From: Lichina pygmaea
Lineage: Eukaryota; Ascomycota; Lichinomycetes; Lichinales; Lichinaceae
Direction of reading: 5' to 3'
DNA length: 64,000 bases
NCBI GenBank assembly: GCA_963422465.1
Contig: OY730173.1
Location: 3,286,001-3,350,000, forward strand
Within the stretch, counting starts at the first letter, position 1. Every line of letters begins with the position of its first letter. Positions 48,425 to 58,722 of this stretch are shown here, in pieces. Made by a program: the position numbers and the translations under genes. The notes beneath the pieces were generated by a model. That model did not search any database and had not been told where the DNA came from. It worked only from the letters and a program-made list of their open reading frames with translations.

Positions 48425-49554
48425 CAGTGGAGGGCAACGACGATAGAAAAGGGTGAACTTGATCTGCTTGTATGGAACGCGACGAGGCACGAGATTCGGA
48501 CGATGAAGACCCTGTCTTCTTTTTTTGGCTACTGTTTCTGAGATACCCAGCTCGGCTGCTAGAGCACTTTTATCTGTCTTTTCTTGTTCTTCGCGGGTCA
48601 TCTCGCTCAGGTCATTCCTCCCGGGTCATTCTCAGATCCTTCATCTAATGTCAGCCCTCTAAGAGCACGCTCTCCTCGAATACCTACCCCCGTGAGACAA
48701 ACCTCCACCCACCATTTCCCTTTTAAGAGCTCGGTGCAGCGACCCTCCAGCAAGCCCGGTCCTACCTACAGCTAGCTTACTGTACATGGCATTGTACTCT
48801 GTACGTAGTCAGTACATTGGCGCGGGACTATTGGTAAGAACTCTGTGCGCAGGGGGCCACGCCAGAACATATCCCATGGACTCCTAGGAAGTGTAGTGAT
48901 GGACAGACATGCTTCGCACGGAAGACTTGTCTTTAAGAAAGAGACTTCTTGCCTGCAACCAAGTTACTACCCTTTTACCACTCAAGAAGACCACTGCTAC
49001 TACCATCACCATCACCAGTATTATCAACGTCACCACCATTGTCATCACCGCCGTCACCATCACCATCACAGTCACAATCACAATCACCACTAATTCCCCC
49101 ATCACAGCTGACTCAAGCAACCCACTAACTACAACCAATTCGCCAGAGTCCAAAAAACACAGTCTATCCCAGAACCACCAATTCCATCAAAAGAGCAGAG
49201 TTGCTGTCACTGGGCATAAGCACATAGCATAAAACCTCCGAGCCTCAGAGCTCCAAGGGCCCAACGCCGAGCCAGGCGCTCAGATTACTTAGGAGGGAGT
49301 TTGGATCACTCAAGGAGCGCTACGTAGGAGTTGCAGTACTACGTGACTGGACTGCTAGCTCTGCTGTACGCGGAGGACAACCAAACTAGGCACTTGTCCC
49401 ATGATTTTGTCGAGTTCACGAGTAGAGCGCCCAGGGTCTCCTTACTAGGCCGTCCCATCAGCTTCCCGGGGACGAAGTACGGAGGACAGCTATAGGAACG
49501 TAGTGAGGTTTCGTTCAACTCCAGAGATGAACTGGATATTTGGTACTCCTGATT
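48425..49554. other. Intergenic, about 1.1 kb, between convergent genes
   Basis: No gene supported. A CAY/CAN trinucleotide microsatellite lies at about 48990-49093 (CACCATCACCATCACAG type). The open frames across it are artefacts of the repeat. Confidence 0.5.
48990..49093. repeat. Imperfect (CAC/CAT/CAA)n trinucleotide repeat
   Basis: About 100 bp of triplets of the form CAN or TAN with a strong strand bias (C-A on +). It would encode His/Asn runs, but no gene is present here. Confidence 0.85.
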
Positions 49555-51064
49555 CTATCGTGCCTTACTGCTCACACGCCTACTTTTGCCTAAACGCTTC
49601 TGCTTCACCATCGGCTTCTTTTTCGTGGGTCCTGCACCGGCACCACCACCGCCAGCCCGTCGATCACGAGGTGACGCGTTGAAGCGGCTGAGATCGCCGC
49701 TCGACATGGCGTCGCCGCTCTTGGAGAAGCGTTTCTTGCCGCCGAAGCCGAATTTCTGATCGCGCTTCTGGCGTTTGGCGCCGCCTGATCGTTCGCCCCC
49801 TCTCCGTCCGGTGCCGTCGGCGTGCGATCGGCCGTGAGACCCCGCCTTGCCGCTGTTTTCGCGCTCGACCCCGACGTCGAACATGTCGTCGTCTTCGTTC
49901 TCATGCACTGCCTCTGATGTCGGTGCGTCTTTCCTCTCTGATGGATCGTCAGCGTGACTCTGCCCGTTTGAACACAGACTAGGGCCGACAGAGGTGCTGC
50001 TGAAAGACTGGCAAGGAAGAACAGTACAGATGCGACCGACTTACTCTTCTTCAACATTTGTATCTTGTCCAGAGTGTCCCTCTTTGCACGATCTCGTTCC
50101 TGCAGCTTCGCCACCTGCACCTGCTTCCCAAACTTCTTGAGATCTCTCAGCTTCCTGGCCTCGGCCGCCGCCTTCTTGCCAGCAGCCTCGTCGACCAGCT
50201 TCTGCTTGATGCGTCCCATGTGCTCGTCCGTCTTGGCCATCTCGGCAAAGTAATCTGTGGGCCGAGAAAACGGAACATCTTCAGCCTTCAGGAGTTTCCG
50301 GGCTTGTGTCACGGCGTCCAGCGACTGCTTGTAGAATGCCAGCTCCCGGTTCAAGTCGTCATCGATGTCCGCGATCGACACTGGCTCTTCGGATGTCAGA
50401 GACTGATGCTCGGAGAAGGCCATGGTCGACAGAGGAAGAGCGAACGAGCGTAGGGACTTGAGGAGGGCCGCGGTGTTGTTGATCGTGAGACGCTGATGCG
50501 GGATGATGTCTTCTTTTGCGGTGGACGATAGATCAGACAGTTCGGACAGTGGGATATCGTCATCGTCCTCTCCAAGACCGTCCTCAACGTCAATAGCGTC
50601 TGCGTCCTCCATTCGCTCATCCTCCTCTGCGTGACCGTTTGTGACCAGCTGCGGTACTTCGTCCTCGTCCTCCACGTCGTCTTCCAGGTTGCTGTCACTA
50701 TCGCTGTCATCAATGCGAGATAGGTCGACCTGAAGAAGCGAGTTAGCATCCGCAGCCAGGCAGAACGGTTTCGAGAACGTACCCCGCCGTCCTTGTCATC
50801 TTCGCTATCGGTCTCGTCGCTGTCGTTCTCGGCAGAGGCAGCTTGTGGTTTCCCGTTCAGCTTCGGCACCTCCTCGGCATCATCTCCAATTCCAGACCAC
50901 GGCTCGTCATCCTTGTTCTCCGCCGGGTCGGCGCCATCTGCATTTGCCGCACGTTTATTCTGGGCTTTTCGTACCAGCTTCTGCAGCTTCTTCTGTCGCT
51001 CCACGTGGTAGTCTTTGCCTTGATGGGCGTCAAGGGCGGCCAGTAGTTTACTCTTCTTGGCCAT
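49555..51064 (-). CDS. ebp2: rRNA-processing protein Ebp2
   Basis: Nucleolar assembly factor for 27S pre-rRNA processing. Three exons: MAKKSKLLAALDAHQGKDYH to DKDGG, VDLSRIDDSDSDSN to KIQMLKK, and a last exon from RKDAP. The conserved Ebp2 domain contains RELAFYKQSLDAVTQARKLL, PFSRPTDYFAEMAKTDEHM, RIKQKLVDEAAGKKAAAEAR and KKFGKQVQVAKLQERDRAKR. The C-terminus has the signature KRDQKFGFGGKKRFSKSGDA and a basic tail with RKSRR-like motifs. The acidic N-terminal half (EDADAIDVEDGLGEDDDD) is typical. Together with spb1 it is the second 60S biogenesis factor in the window, but they are not adjacent. Confidence 0.94.
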
Positions 51065-51452
51065 GGTGGTCTTTGTGATTGCAGTCTGACGTGAGTGGCT
51101 CTTGCTCGATACAGCCAAGAAGTAATATCTGCAAAGTCGGGTTAAGACCAGCACTCGTTCTCGAAGGCGATCGGACAGGGCGGATTGTGGGCTTGTCGAT
51201 TTAGGCTTTGAAGCTATAATTTTAGGCGAGCTACATGCTACGTGAGTACCCTCGCAGTGCCTCGTACTTCAAGCCCCCACACTCCCCACCATCCACGTCG
51301 CAAGCCCCTAATCTCTAGGCACATCAGGAGCACCTCATCACTAACTCGCAGTCAGCGTCCCTCATCCGCAATCGCATCGCCAACATCACGAGCAGGCCGA
51401 CCATACCAAACCGAGCACCCAACGACTAAATTCTCTGAGCGAAGAGACCCCA
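51065..51452. promoter_or_regulatory. Divergent promoter, EBP2 / HSBP1
   Basis: About 390 bp between start codons; nothing specific recognised. Confidence 0.35.
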
Positions 51453-52091
51453 ATGGCGCCCGCCCCCGACCCAGACAACCATGCCACTCCAGCCAGCAGG
51501 GTTCAAGCGCCGAGCAAGACTACAAGTCCAAGCAAGCCCAAGATGCCGACCACGGCCGACTCGTTGCTGCACGAAGACAATGTATGCCTCGACAACTCCA
51601 CCGTCTCCCTCGCAGAGTCTGTCGAGTTTCTTATTTCCAGCCTTGTCGTACACACAAGGATCTTCTACCAAAGCCACATCATGCCACATCCACCTTGATT
51701 CATTGATTGGCAGATGAAGACCACTTGAAAGCTAACGACCGAGTCCTGCTCAACCTCGCGCCCGATGGATAGATCACCAGCGATTCGCCTTCAGCCGAGC
51801 TTACCGCATCGGTAGAGTCGCTGCTCGACTCGCTGACGCGGAAATTCTCGAGCGTGTCGGCCGAGATATTCACAAAAAGTGGTGACCTTCCTCCAATTAT
51901 TCCTTACGCTCGTCGTGGGCACGTGTCTGCTCCACTTCTATGCGTCCCCTTCACGGAGGATACATTCGACGCTTTCACATCATGACCATGCTAGCTGACC
52001 TCTCGACATCGTTTCTTGTGCAGTGGACGAAATGTCCAGTAGGCTCGACGCCCTCGAAGACATGATGCAGACGGACGACGTCAGGAAATGA
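51453..52091 (+). CDS. Heat shock factor binding protein 1-like small coiled coil
   Basis: HSBP1 proteins are short trimeric coiled coils that bind and dampen HSF1 in animals and also associate with WASH-complex assembly; the fungal role is not settled. Three exons, 51453-51581, 51773-51878 and 52024-52091, total 303 nt, 100 residues. The N-terminal 43 residues are Pro/Ser-rich. The HSBP1 core reads AELTASVESLLDSLTRKFSS, VSAEIFTK and then across the last intron MDEMSSRLDALEDMM. That is the expected heptad pattern, with family-type hydrophobic spacing and the conserved K-MDEMSSRLD turn. Acceptor and donor sites are GTATGC...GGATAG and GTGGTG...GTGCAG. Confidence 0.85.
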
Positions 52092-52103
52092 AAAGAGTAC
52101 TTT

Positions 52104-52349
52104 TTACGTCTGTGTTGCCGTCCTTGCGCGTACGAGAAACAGGGAGTCGTGTTGCGGCGCGCGCGGTGGTTGAAACGGACGCTTTTCTGCTTCGTCTTTT
52201 TTGGCTTCTATGGGTGGGGGGAGAAGGGCGCATGCATATAGCGGTCTGTGCTGGGTATATTTAGCGTGGACGGTGAATTTCTTGCGGGCTGGCATGGAGT
52301 CTACAGCTCCTTGGATGCGAGCCTTGACTTCCGCGAACGATTCAGCCAT
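52104..52349 (-). CDS. Small hypothetical protein (81 aa)
   Basis: Not recognised. Single frame MAESFAEVKARIQGAVDSMP followed by a basic stretch (ARKKFTVHAKYTQHRPLY) and a Pro-rich tail (ALLPPPIEAKKDEAEKRP). The ATG has a good context (AAACCATGG). It is convergent with the HSBP1-like gene, only 12 bp from its stop codon, so the 3' UTRs overlap. No signal peptide or membrane segment. Could be a spurious frame. Confidence 0.4.
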   Translation of the reverse strand: MAESFAEVKARIQGAVDSMPARKKFTVHAKYTQHRPLYACALLPPPIEAKKDEAEKRPFQPPRAPQHDSLFLVRARTATQT

Positions 52350-52770
52350 GGTTTTGTGGTGGGTTGAAATTTATTCTATGGGTGGAATTGAAATTGTACC
52401 GTTGATGCTAAGAAAAACGCCGAAAGCGCGTCGTTTCCGGAGCGATCTGGTAGGAACATAGCCCCGGCTAGATACGTCCTGTTCCTAGTACTGCTATGCC
52501 CGCTCTTATTGCTGCTGTCTGCTTGCTCCTGGTGGCCTTGACGATGTAGACGCCTTGCCTCGTACGGCCGCGGGGCTCCAGGCCACACGGCTCCCGATGA
52601 CGACGATTCCTTGCATGAGCTCTCAGCCTCGTAGGCCACTCGGCCCAGTGCCGCACAAAGCTTCCTCAATACTGACGATGTTGGATTGATCTACGGAGTA
52701 CGTAGTACGTGTACGTCTTACGGAAGTACGGAACGTACGTACTCCGTACATAAGACGCTATCTAGCGAGC
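52350..52770. other. Intergenic, boundary of the repeat island
   Basis: No gene recognised. A dense palindromic GTACG cluster at 52690-52755 (ACGGAGTACGTAGTACGTGT, then AACGTACGTACTCCGTACAT) directly precedes the first transposon end. Confidence 0.5.
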
Positions 52771-53430
52771 TACCGTACCCGATCACATGACGGTCGATAT
52801 CAGATAACGAGCAGTTAAGGGGCCCCCTTGATGAAATTTTGTATAAGTCCACTATCCTTGGTTGGAATCATCTCAAATTTTTATATTGGGTGGAGAATCA
52901 TATAGAGAAGAGATATCGAGTAATAGAGCTCTAGTGTACAAAGCGTGATTGCTTTCTCAGGACTCAATCATGTTAATTAGTTCTGGGGCCTCCTAATCTT
53001 CCCACCTGTCATCTACATCATCAACATCAGAAGAAGACTGTTTTGACTGGTGAATGAGTCTTTCTTGCAGTTGTTACAGTCTTCTGATCTTTTTCCTCCT
53101 TCTCTGCCTGCTTCTACAAGGTGCTGTGTTCTGCACTTGAAACAAGACTTCCCAACAATACGCTCTGCAAGATCCTAGACAGTCTGGGGAGTCATAGACT
53201 ATTCCTGGATACTAAGGGCACCAACACACTCCACTAGCTTTACTTCCTGGGGTCTTCTGCTGATGTCAATGATGAAGATGACCGGTGGGAAGACAAGGAG
53301 GTCGCAAGGACTAAGTAATAAAGTTGAGTTCCGAGAAAACAGTCACGCTTTGTATACTAGAGCTCTATTACTCGATATCTCTTCTCTATACGATTCTCTA
53401 CCCAATATAAAAATTTGAGATGATTGGTAA
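52771..53430. mobile_element. Short inverted-repeat DNA element (TIR family A), right tip missing
   Basis: The left end reads TACCGTACCCGATCACATGA. An about 90-bp subterminal sequence at about 52868-52958 recurs inverted at 53334-53424 with only a few differences (shared AATCATCTCAAATTTTTATA and GAGATATCGAGTAATAGAGC). The extreme right TIR is absent; the sequence breaks into TTGGTAATTGGTAATTGGTA. No transposase. Same TIR family as 54475-56261 and as the Fot1/pogo gene at 56869. Confidence 0.75.
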
Positions 53431-53602
53431 TTGGTAATTGGTATTCCTGCTCCGTTCTAGTGCTAGTTATCTAGACTATGCTGGGTCAGCTATGAAAATT
53501 AAGCAAGGAAAACCCTAGGCCTGCTAGGGTGAAAAACCTCCTTCTGCAGTGCCTGGCCAGCACTATCCTGTCGAGATGCTGTAGAACATGGGGGGTGGCT
53601 GG

Positions 53603-54382
53603 CTAGCAGCCAGCTTCCAGCTGCTCCTGAGCCCAGGAGAACTGGGGGAGAATGCCTTGTCGGAGGATCCACGCTGTGAGGGCGGCGGTGGGCCGTGGTT
53701 GGGATGTCAAAGCCTGGTAGTCAGTGGTGGCAGCTGCTAGATACAGGCTTCGCCGCGCTCGGAGAAGGCGTGGGCAGTCTAGAACCACGTGTTTGGCTGT
53801 CTCCCACGGCGCTCCACAGCTGCACGCCGGTGTGGGGAAGCCAGGTACCCGTCGCTTGCAGAGGAATGCCGCCAGTCCAATCTCGCCTGTGCGGACCTGT
53901 GTCAGAATACTGCTCTGCGCCTTCGAGAGGCCAGCGTGTAACCGGAGGGCCGACCGGTACGGCATCTTGCTGGGCTTCCAGTTGTCTCCACCTCCGGGGT
54001 CTGGGTCCTGTGTCTGTGTTGTCGGCGGGGGGCCTCCATGTAGTTGGTGCCAGCGCTCCCAGCACCATTGTTCTGCCAGCTGGTATGCCTGCCAAACCGA
54101 CCGCGGAAGGGGAATGTTCGGCGTGGTGACGGCGGGGGGCGGGGGGGGATGCCGAGCCTTGCCGTCAAGTCCTCCATGGTTCTTCGTGGCCACAGGATTG
54201 TTTTGGCCCACTGTAGGCGGTTCTGGCCACAGTTGAGCTATGCCGAGGCATAGCGCAGAGTCGACATCCCTTGCAGGGTCTCTGCCACGCTTCCCCGCAG
54301 TCCTGAGGTCTTTTGCGCTCCGCCGTGTACGCTCACCCCTAGGTCCTGCTTCGGAGTGCCGGGTTGCCAGCCCGGAGCCCAC
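53603..54382 (-). pseudogene. LINE-derived fragment, C-terminal zinc-knuckle tail
   Basis: A GC-rich frame of 259 codons without an ATG start at its upstream boundary (it begins at GTG after a stop). The first half is Pro/Arg-rich and out of frame relative to any RT. The second half is a good LINE terminus: SALRLHAGLSKAQSSILTQV, RTGEIGLAAFLCKRRVPGF, CSCGAPWETAKHVVLDCPRL, then LTAWILRQGILPQFSWAQEQ. It is the best-preserved relative of the fragment at 15290-15650. It lies between two TIR-family elements and has no visible RT core. Confidence 0.7.
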
Positions 54383-54474
54383 GCTCCAACTGCAGTTTGC
54401 TCCTTGAGCCTGTCATTTGCAGCCTGAGCCTGCACTCTGTACGGACCGGCATGCGCTTCCGTCCTCTCGGGCCA

Positions 54475-56261
54475 TACCGTACCCGATCACGTGACGCTCG
54501 ATATCAGTCAACGCTCACTTAACCCACCGAGGACCCCCTCGACAATTTTGGAAATAACTCGACAACCAGCAGTCAGAATCATCTCAAATTTGGATATGAG
54601 ATAGAGCAGTATATATAGAAAAGATATTGAGCAGCGGAATTCTAGTATACGGAGTATGATAGCTTCTTTGTGACGTGATAATGTAAATACATGTTCAGGA
54701 CCTTGTCATCTTCCCACCCCTTGTTGCTGTCACCAACGTTGGGAGAAGCCTCTTTGGCTGGTGGGAAAGATTCTTTCATAGACCTTTCAGCCTTCTGAAC
54801 TTGTCTTTCTCCTTCTAATCACTTCTTGACTTCTCTATTAGCTATCTTTTTTACTTACTTTTCTGTCTTCTTTTCTTGCACTTGTTACTACGCACTTTTT
54901 CCTACCATCAAAGCCTATTGATAAGGAACACAACTGGCTAAGTCTATAACTTATATAAAAGCTTTTTCCAAGCTTGTATCATTCTCTTTAGTCTTATTCG
55001 TGAATAATAGACTAAATTTTGTTGATTTTTCAACCACTATTGCTATGGGGCATCCCTAGTGTGACGTGCACATACCTCTTCACCCAAGAGATTGTCAGAG
55101 ACCACCTGCCACCCGCCACCTGCCACTTTGGACAGGCCGGGCCAGGAAGGCACCATATTTGGTAGATGGATAGCTCGGCTTGAGAGATCTCAATCTGATC
55201 AATCAATCAACCTCTTGATGTTAGTTTTTTCATCCCTTTAACAGAAAAACACTTCTAGGAACTTGGAGAAGAAGAAGTGACAAGGAAAATAACTTAATCT
55301 ACTTGAAGGATATGATGTCAGTTACAAGTTTTTGCTCTGATAGTATTCACCATGCAGGAGAAGATGTGTGATCAACTATTGTATTAACAATAGTTTCTAC
55401 CTAGCGAGAGAGTAGTAGCTATATAGATAGCCACTCTCAGGAGTAGCCTGACTACAACAAACAACAAGACCAGTACTCTGATTTATCCTGAATAGTCAGT
55501 AACACCTCCAATCACCCAAGTTAAAGTTGGCAGTTTGTGACTCTGGTTGTACATAGTTAAGCAATCCAATGATCAGATAGGAGAAGAACAGAAGGTTCAG
55601 GAAAGCTCAGCTACTATTAAGAACTCTTTTCCACCAAGTAATAAGACCTGTCTTATTAAAAATGCCGGAAAAAAGTAGAATTCAGAAAAGGAAGCTCTAA
55701 AACTGACTTCACATGACCAAGTCTTGAGCAAGCTATCATCCTGTGTAAACTAGACTTCTAATGCTCCCTATCTCTTTTATATATTCTCATCCACCACATA
55801 TTCAAGTCTGAGACTATTCTGATAAAGATTTGTTGTGATATTCAAGTTTTTATCAAGGTAGTCACCAACTGAGTGTTGAGTGATACCAAGTGTTATGTAA
55901 TTGACTATAGTACGCAGACTGCAGAGAAAGAGAAGGTTCAGAGATATTCAGGGCCTATCGAGGAATCATTTCCACCAAGCCAGGAAGGTCCTGTTGTTGA
56001 AGATGACGGAGATAAGTTGAGCTCCAGGAAGGACAGTCTCAAACTGACTTCACGTGGCCGGGTTATGAAGAAGCCATCATGTTTTGTACACTAGATTTCT
56101 ATTGCTCAATATCTCTTCTATACATGCTGCTCTATCACATATCCAAATTTGAGATGATTCCAACAAATATCTATTGAGTTATTCAACTTTTTGTCGAGGG
56201 GGTGCTTGGTCACTCAACCGAGCGTTGGGTGATAACGAGCGTCACATGATCGACTACGGTA
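54475..56261. mobile_element. 1.8-kb non-autonomous DNA transposon with about 40-bp TIRs
   Basis: The left end TACCGTACCCGATCACGTGA and right end, read inverted, TACCGTAGTCGATCATGTGA both continue CGCTCG-T/A-TATCA...CAACGCT. The subterminal ATCTCAAATTTGGATATGAG block is also inverted at 56100-56160. The interior is A+T-rich, with no transposase. A diverged extra copy of the right end lies at about 55620-55910, so the element holds a nested or duplicated terminus. The frame at 55873-56094 is not a recognised gene. Confidence 0.78.
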
Positions 56262-56868
56262 TAGACAGTCTTGTAGTAGGCCCAGACCCTACTGCCGTCA
56301 CTGCCATTATATGCCACGCCCCGCAGCTCTCGCTGTTTCGCGTTACCTCTGTAGATATCTCGTACAGAGGCCGACCATGCCTCGCAGGCTCTACGGACCC
56401 TGCAGGCCATGCCAGCACCTGCAGGACCGCCTTTCCAGCCCACTAACCAAGTAGGGAGGAGTCTCCGTCTGCCCGCTGTCGCCTGTGGGGCCCCGGTTGT
56501 ACGTGGTGGCCCACTGGAGAACCTCCAGTGCCCTGGCCCCGGTCTGTAGGTGGCCCGAAGAGAATCTGTGGCAAGACCTTAGACAAAACCATCAAGCCAG
56601 CACTTTGACTATCACACAGCCCTTAGGTACTGGAGCGGTGGAAATCCTTCGTGCCACCTGCTCGCCTTCTTTAACACGTAGTCCCTGTTCGATTAACAAC
56701 ACCGTGGTATAGACATCACTCCCCCCCTAGAAGATCCTCGATGCATTAGCTGCCTGGAGACTCTGCTAGGAGGGGGTGTGCAATGAAAACTCCTCTCGTC
56801 TACTCCAGAGGTGCCCTGTCAGGTGTCTAGACTTCACATCCACCAGTTGCAAGGCTGGCTTCGGGCTG
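56262..56868. other. Spacer between transposons
   Basis: About 600 bp, GC-richer than the flanking elements. No gene recognised; possibly remnant host or repeat sequence. Confidence 0.4.
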
Positions 56869-58722
56869 TACCGTAGTCGATCACATGACGCTCGTTATCA
56901 CCCAACGCTTGGTATTTGTAGATTTTGACCTTTTTTTTATATCGCCATGGAGAGGTCATACGACAACCGAATAAGTGATGCTCTTGCTGAGCTGGACCTA
57001 GCGGATCGAATCAACTATACGGCAACTGCTGTAAAGCATGATATCAGTCGTCATGCACTTTCTCGTCGCCACCGGGGGAAGAGCACCTCCCGAAAAGAAG
57101 TCAACTCCACGATCATCAAAGTTCTCTCTGATAGCCAGGAAGCAGTTCTGGTAGAGCGTATCAGTGCTCTGAGCCTTAAGGGATGGCCAATGACACCTCA
57201 GGTTGTCCGAGACTTGGCAGAACATATTGCCAGAAGACCTCTTGGGAAGTGCTGGACGCAACGCTTTGTGCAACGTCATTTGGACACTATTGAAAGTGTC
57301 TACCTGAAGCCTATAGATAAGAAGCGTAAATGGGCAGAATCTATAGCCCAAATCAAGGCTTTTTACCAGCTGGTATTACTATCCCCAGTATTATTGATGA
57401 ATTCTTGCTAATCTTCATATAGCTAGATGATGCTATTGAGAAACACCACATCACAGCGGATAACATCTACAATGTTGACGAGAAAGACTTCCTTATTGGC
57501 CAGGGGCATGCCACACAACAAATTGTCAACAAGGAGGCATGGAAAGCTGGCAGGATTCTAGGTGTTAATCAAGATGGGAGTTGAGAGTTTGTGACTCTAG
57601 TTGCATGTGTTCAAGCAACTGGATCATATATCCCTCCAACTCTTATCTACCAAGGTCAATCTCATGACCTTCTTGATACCTGGGTGCAAGATCTGAACAA
57701 TACTGAGGCATATTTTGCTGTCTCTGAGAAAGGGTGGACTAATAATGATCTAGGTCTGCAATAGTTGGAGAAAGTCTTCAACAAGTCTACCAGAACTCAG
57801 ACAGGACAAAGCCGTCGTCATCTTCTTATTGTTGATGGTCATTCTAGCTATGTTAATCTTCCTTTCTGTTACGACCCAGGAGGAACACAGTCTTTATACT
57901 CACAGAAAGCAGCAGACAGGATACTGGACGGAAGTACCAGGCCGCATAACACGGAAAGCAGTCACGTGACCGGCGAGACCGACCAGGGGTTGCTCGCCGC
58001 AGCATGCATATGCGTGAGCAAAGTGAGCAGAGCCCGCCCAGCTCGCCGCAGCATGCATGAACAGTGAGCAAAGTGAGCAGAGCTCACCGATCTCACCGAG
58101 TGAGCAAAGTGAGCAGAGCTCACTGAGCTCACGGACTGAGCACTATATAGTCCGGCGATAGTTCCCTTATGGAACGATCGTCTTCAACTCATGTTGTGAT
58201 CCAGACAACTAGATCTACTTCAATACAATCTTGTACGAAGCCACTGATCAGGTGTCATCACCACCACGTTCCACCAAACCCCTTCACGCTCCTTGACACT
58301 CCTCTCCTGTGAGAACCAACCCGCCTTCCACATCTCGCCCTAATCCTATACTCGGATAGGACGGTACGGTACGGACCGCAACACTTTCCTTGAATACGCT
58401 GATGTAAATAGTATTATTATTCTTGTACTATCTCCTCATACTACCCATTGATTACAGCCCCTTGATGTTGGTCTTTTCTCTCCCCTAGCACAACACTATT
58501 CCTAACAGCTTGATGTTGTGATGCGTAACAGCTTAGGCATTACATCTATCACAAAACACATCTTCTGGCCTATCTTCTACTCTGCGTGGCAAAAAAAACT
58601 TTACAACTGAGAATATTCAGTCAGCTTTTGAGGCTACTGGTATCTTTCCCCTGAATACTTCTTGAGTATTTGATGTTCTTAATCCACCTTCTCATACACC
58701 TCAGAAACCTGCCCCTATCTGT
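56869..58722 (+). pseudogene. Fot1/pogo-type transposase gene with intron, broken by stops and two insertions
   Basis: The TIR TACCGTAGTCGATCACATGA at 56869 is followed by a start at 56947 (MERSYDNRISDALAELDLAD). The N-terminal CENP-B-like HTH contains LSDSQEAVLVERISALSLKG, WPMTPQVVRDLAEHIA and GKCWTQRFVQRHL. A 51-bp intron (GTATTA...CATATAG, branch TGCTAAT) at about 57373-57423 rejoins QL to LDDAIEKHHI. DDE core: first Asp in NIYNVDEKDF, second in LLIVDGHSSYVNL. The frame is then interrupted by a solo LTR (57867-58383) and resumes with LEYADVNSIIILVLSPHTT and LQPLDVGLFSPLAQHY. It is cut again at 58723 by the chromovirus LTR. Several internal TGA/TAG/TAA codons sit where Arg, Trp or Gln are expected, a C-to-T/G-to-A pattern. 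Right TIR not in the window. Confidence 0.87.
57862..58388 (+). mobile_element. Solo LTR with 5-bp target duplication CTTTC
   Basis: The LTR spans 57867-58383 (517 bp), from TGTTACGACCCAGG to GGACCGCAACA. It is flanked by CTTTC at 57862-57866 and 58384-58388. Its U3 holds tandem GTGAGCAAAGTGAGCAGAGC units (about 58010-58140). A TATATAG box near 58144 precedes CCGGCGATAGTTCC. Its 3' 235 bp match, inverted, the chromovirus LTR at 58723-58970. It sits in the transposase gene. Confidence 0.93.

Noticed and set aside
48845-49232. His-, Thr- and Val-rich ORFs at the CAN repeat
   Set aside because: They exist in several frames simply because the triplet repeat has no stops.
57765-58067. 100-codon ORF at the left junction of the solo LTR
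   Set aside because: Chimera of transposase and LTR sequence created by the insertion.
58000-58140. CRISPR-like direct repeats (GTGAGCAAAGTGAGC)
   Set aside because: They are LTR U3 tandem repeats without spacers of constant length, in a eukaryotic genome.
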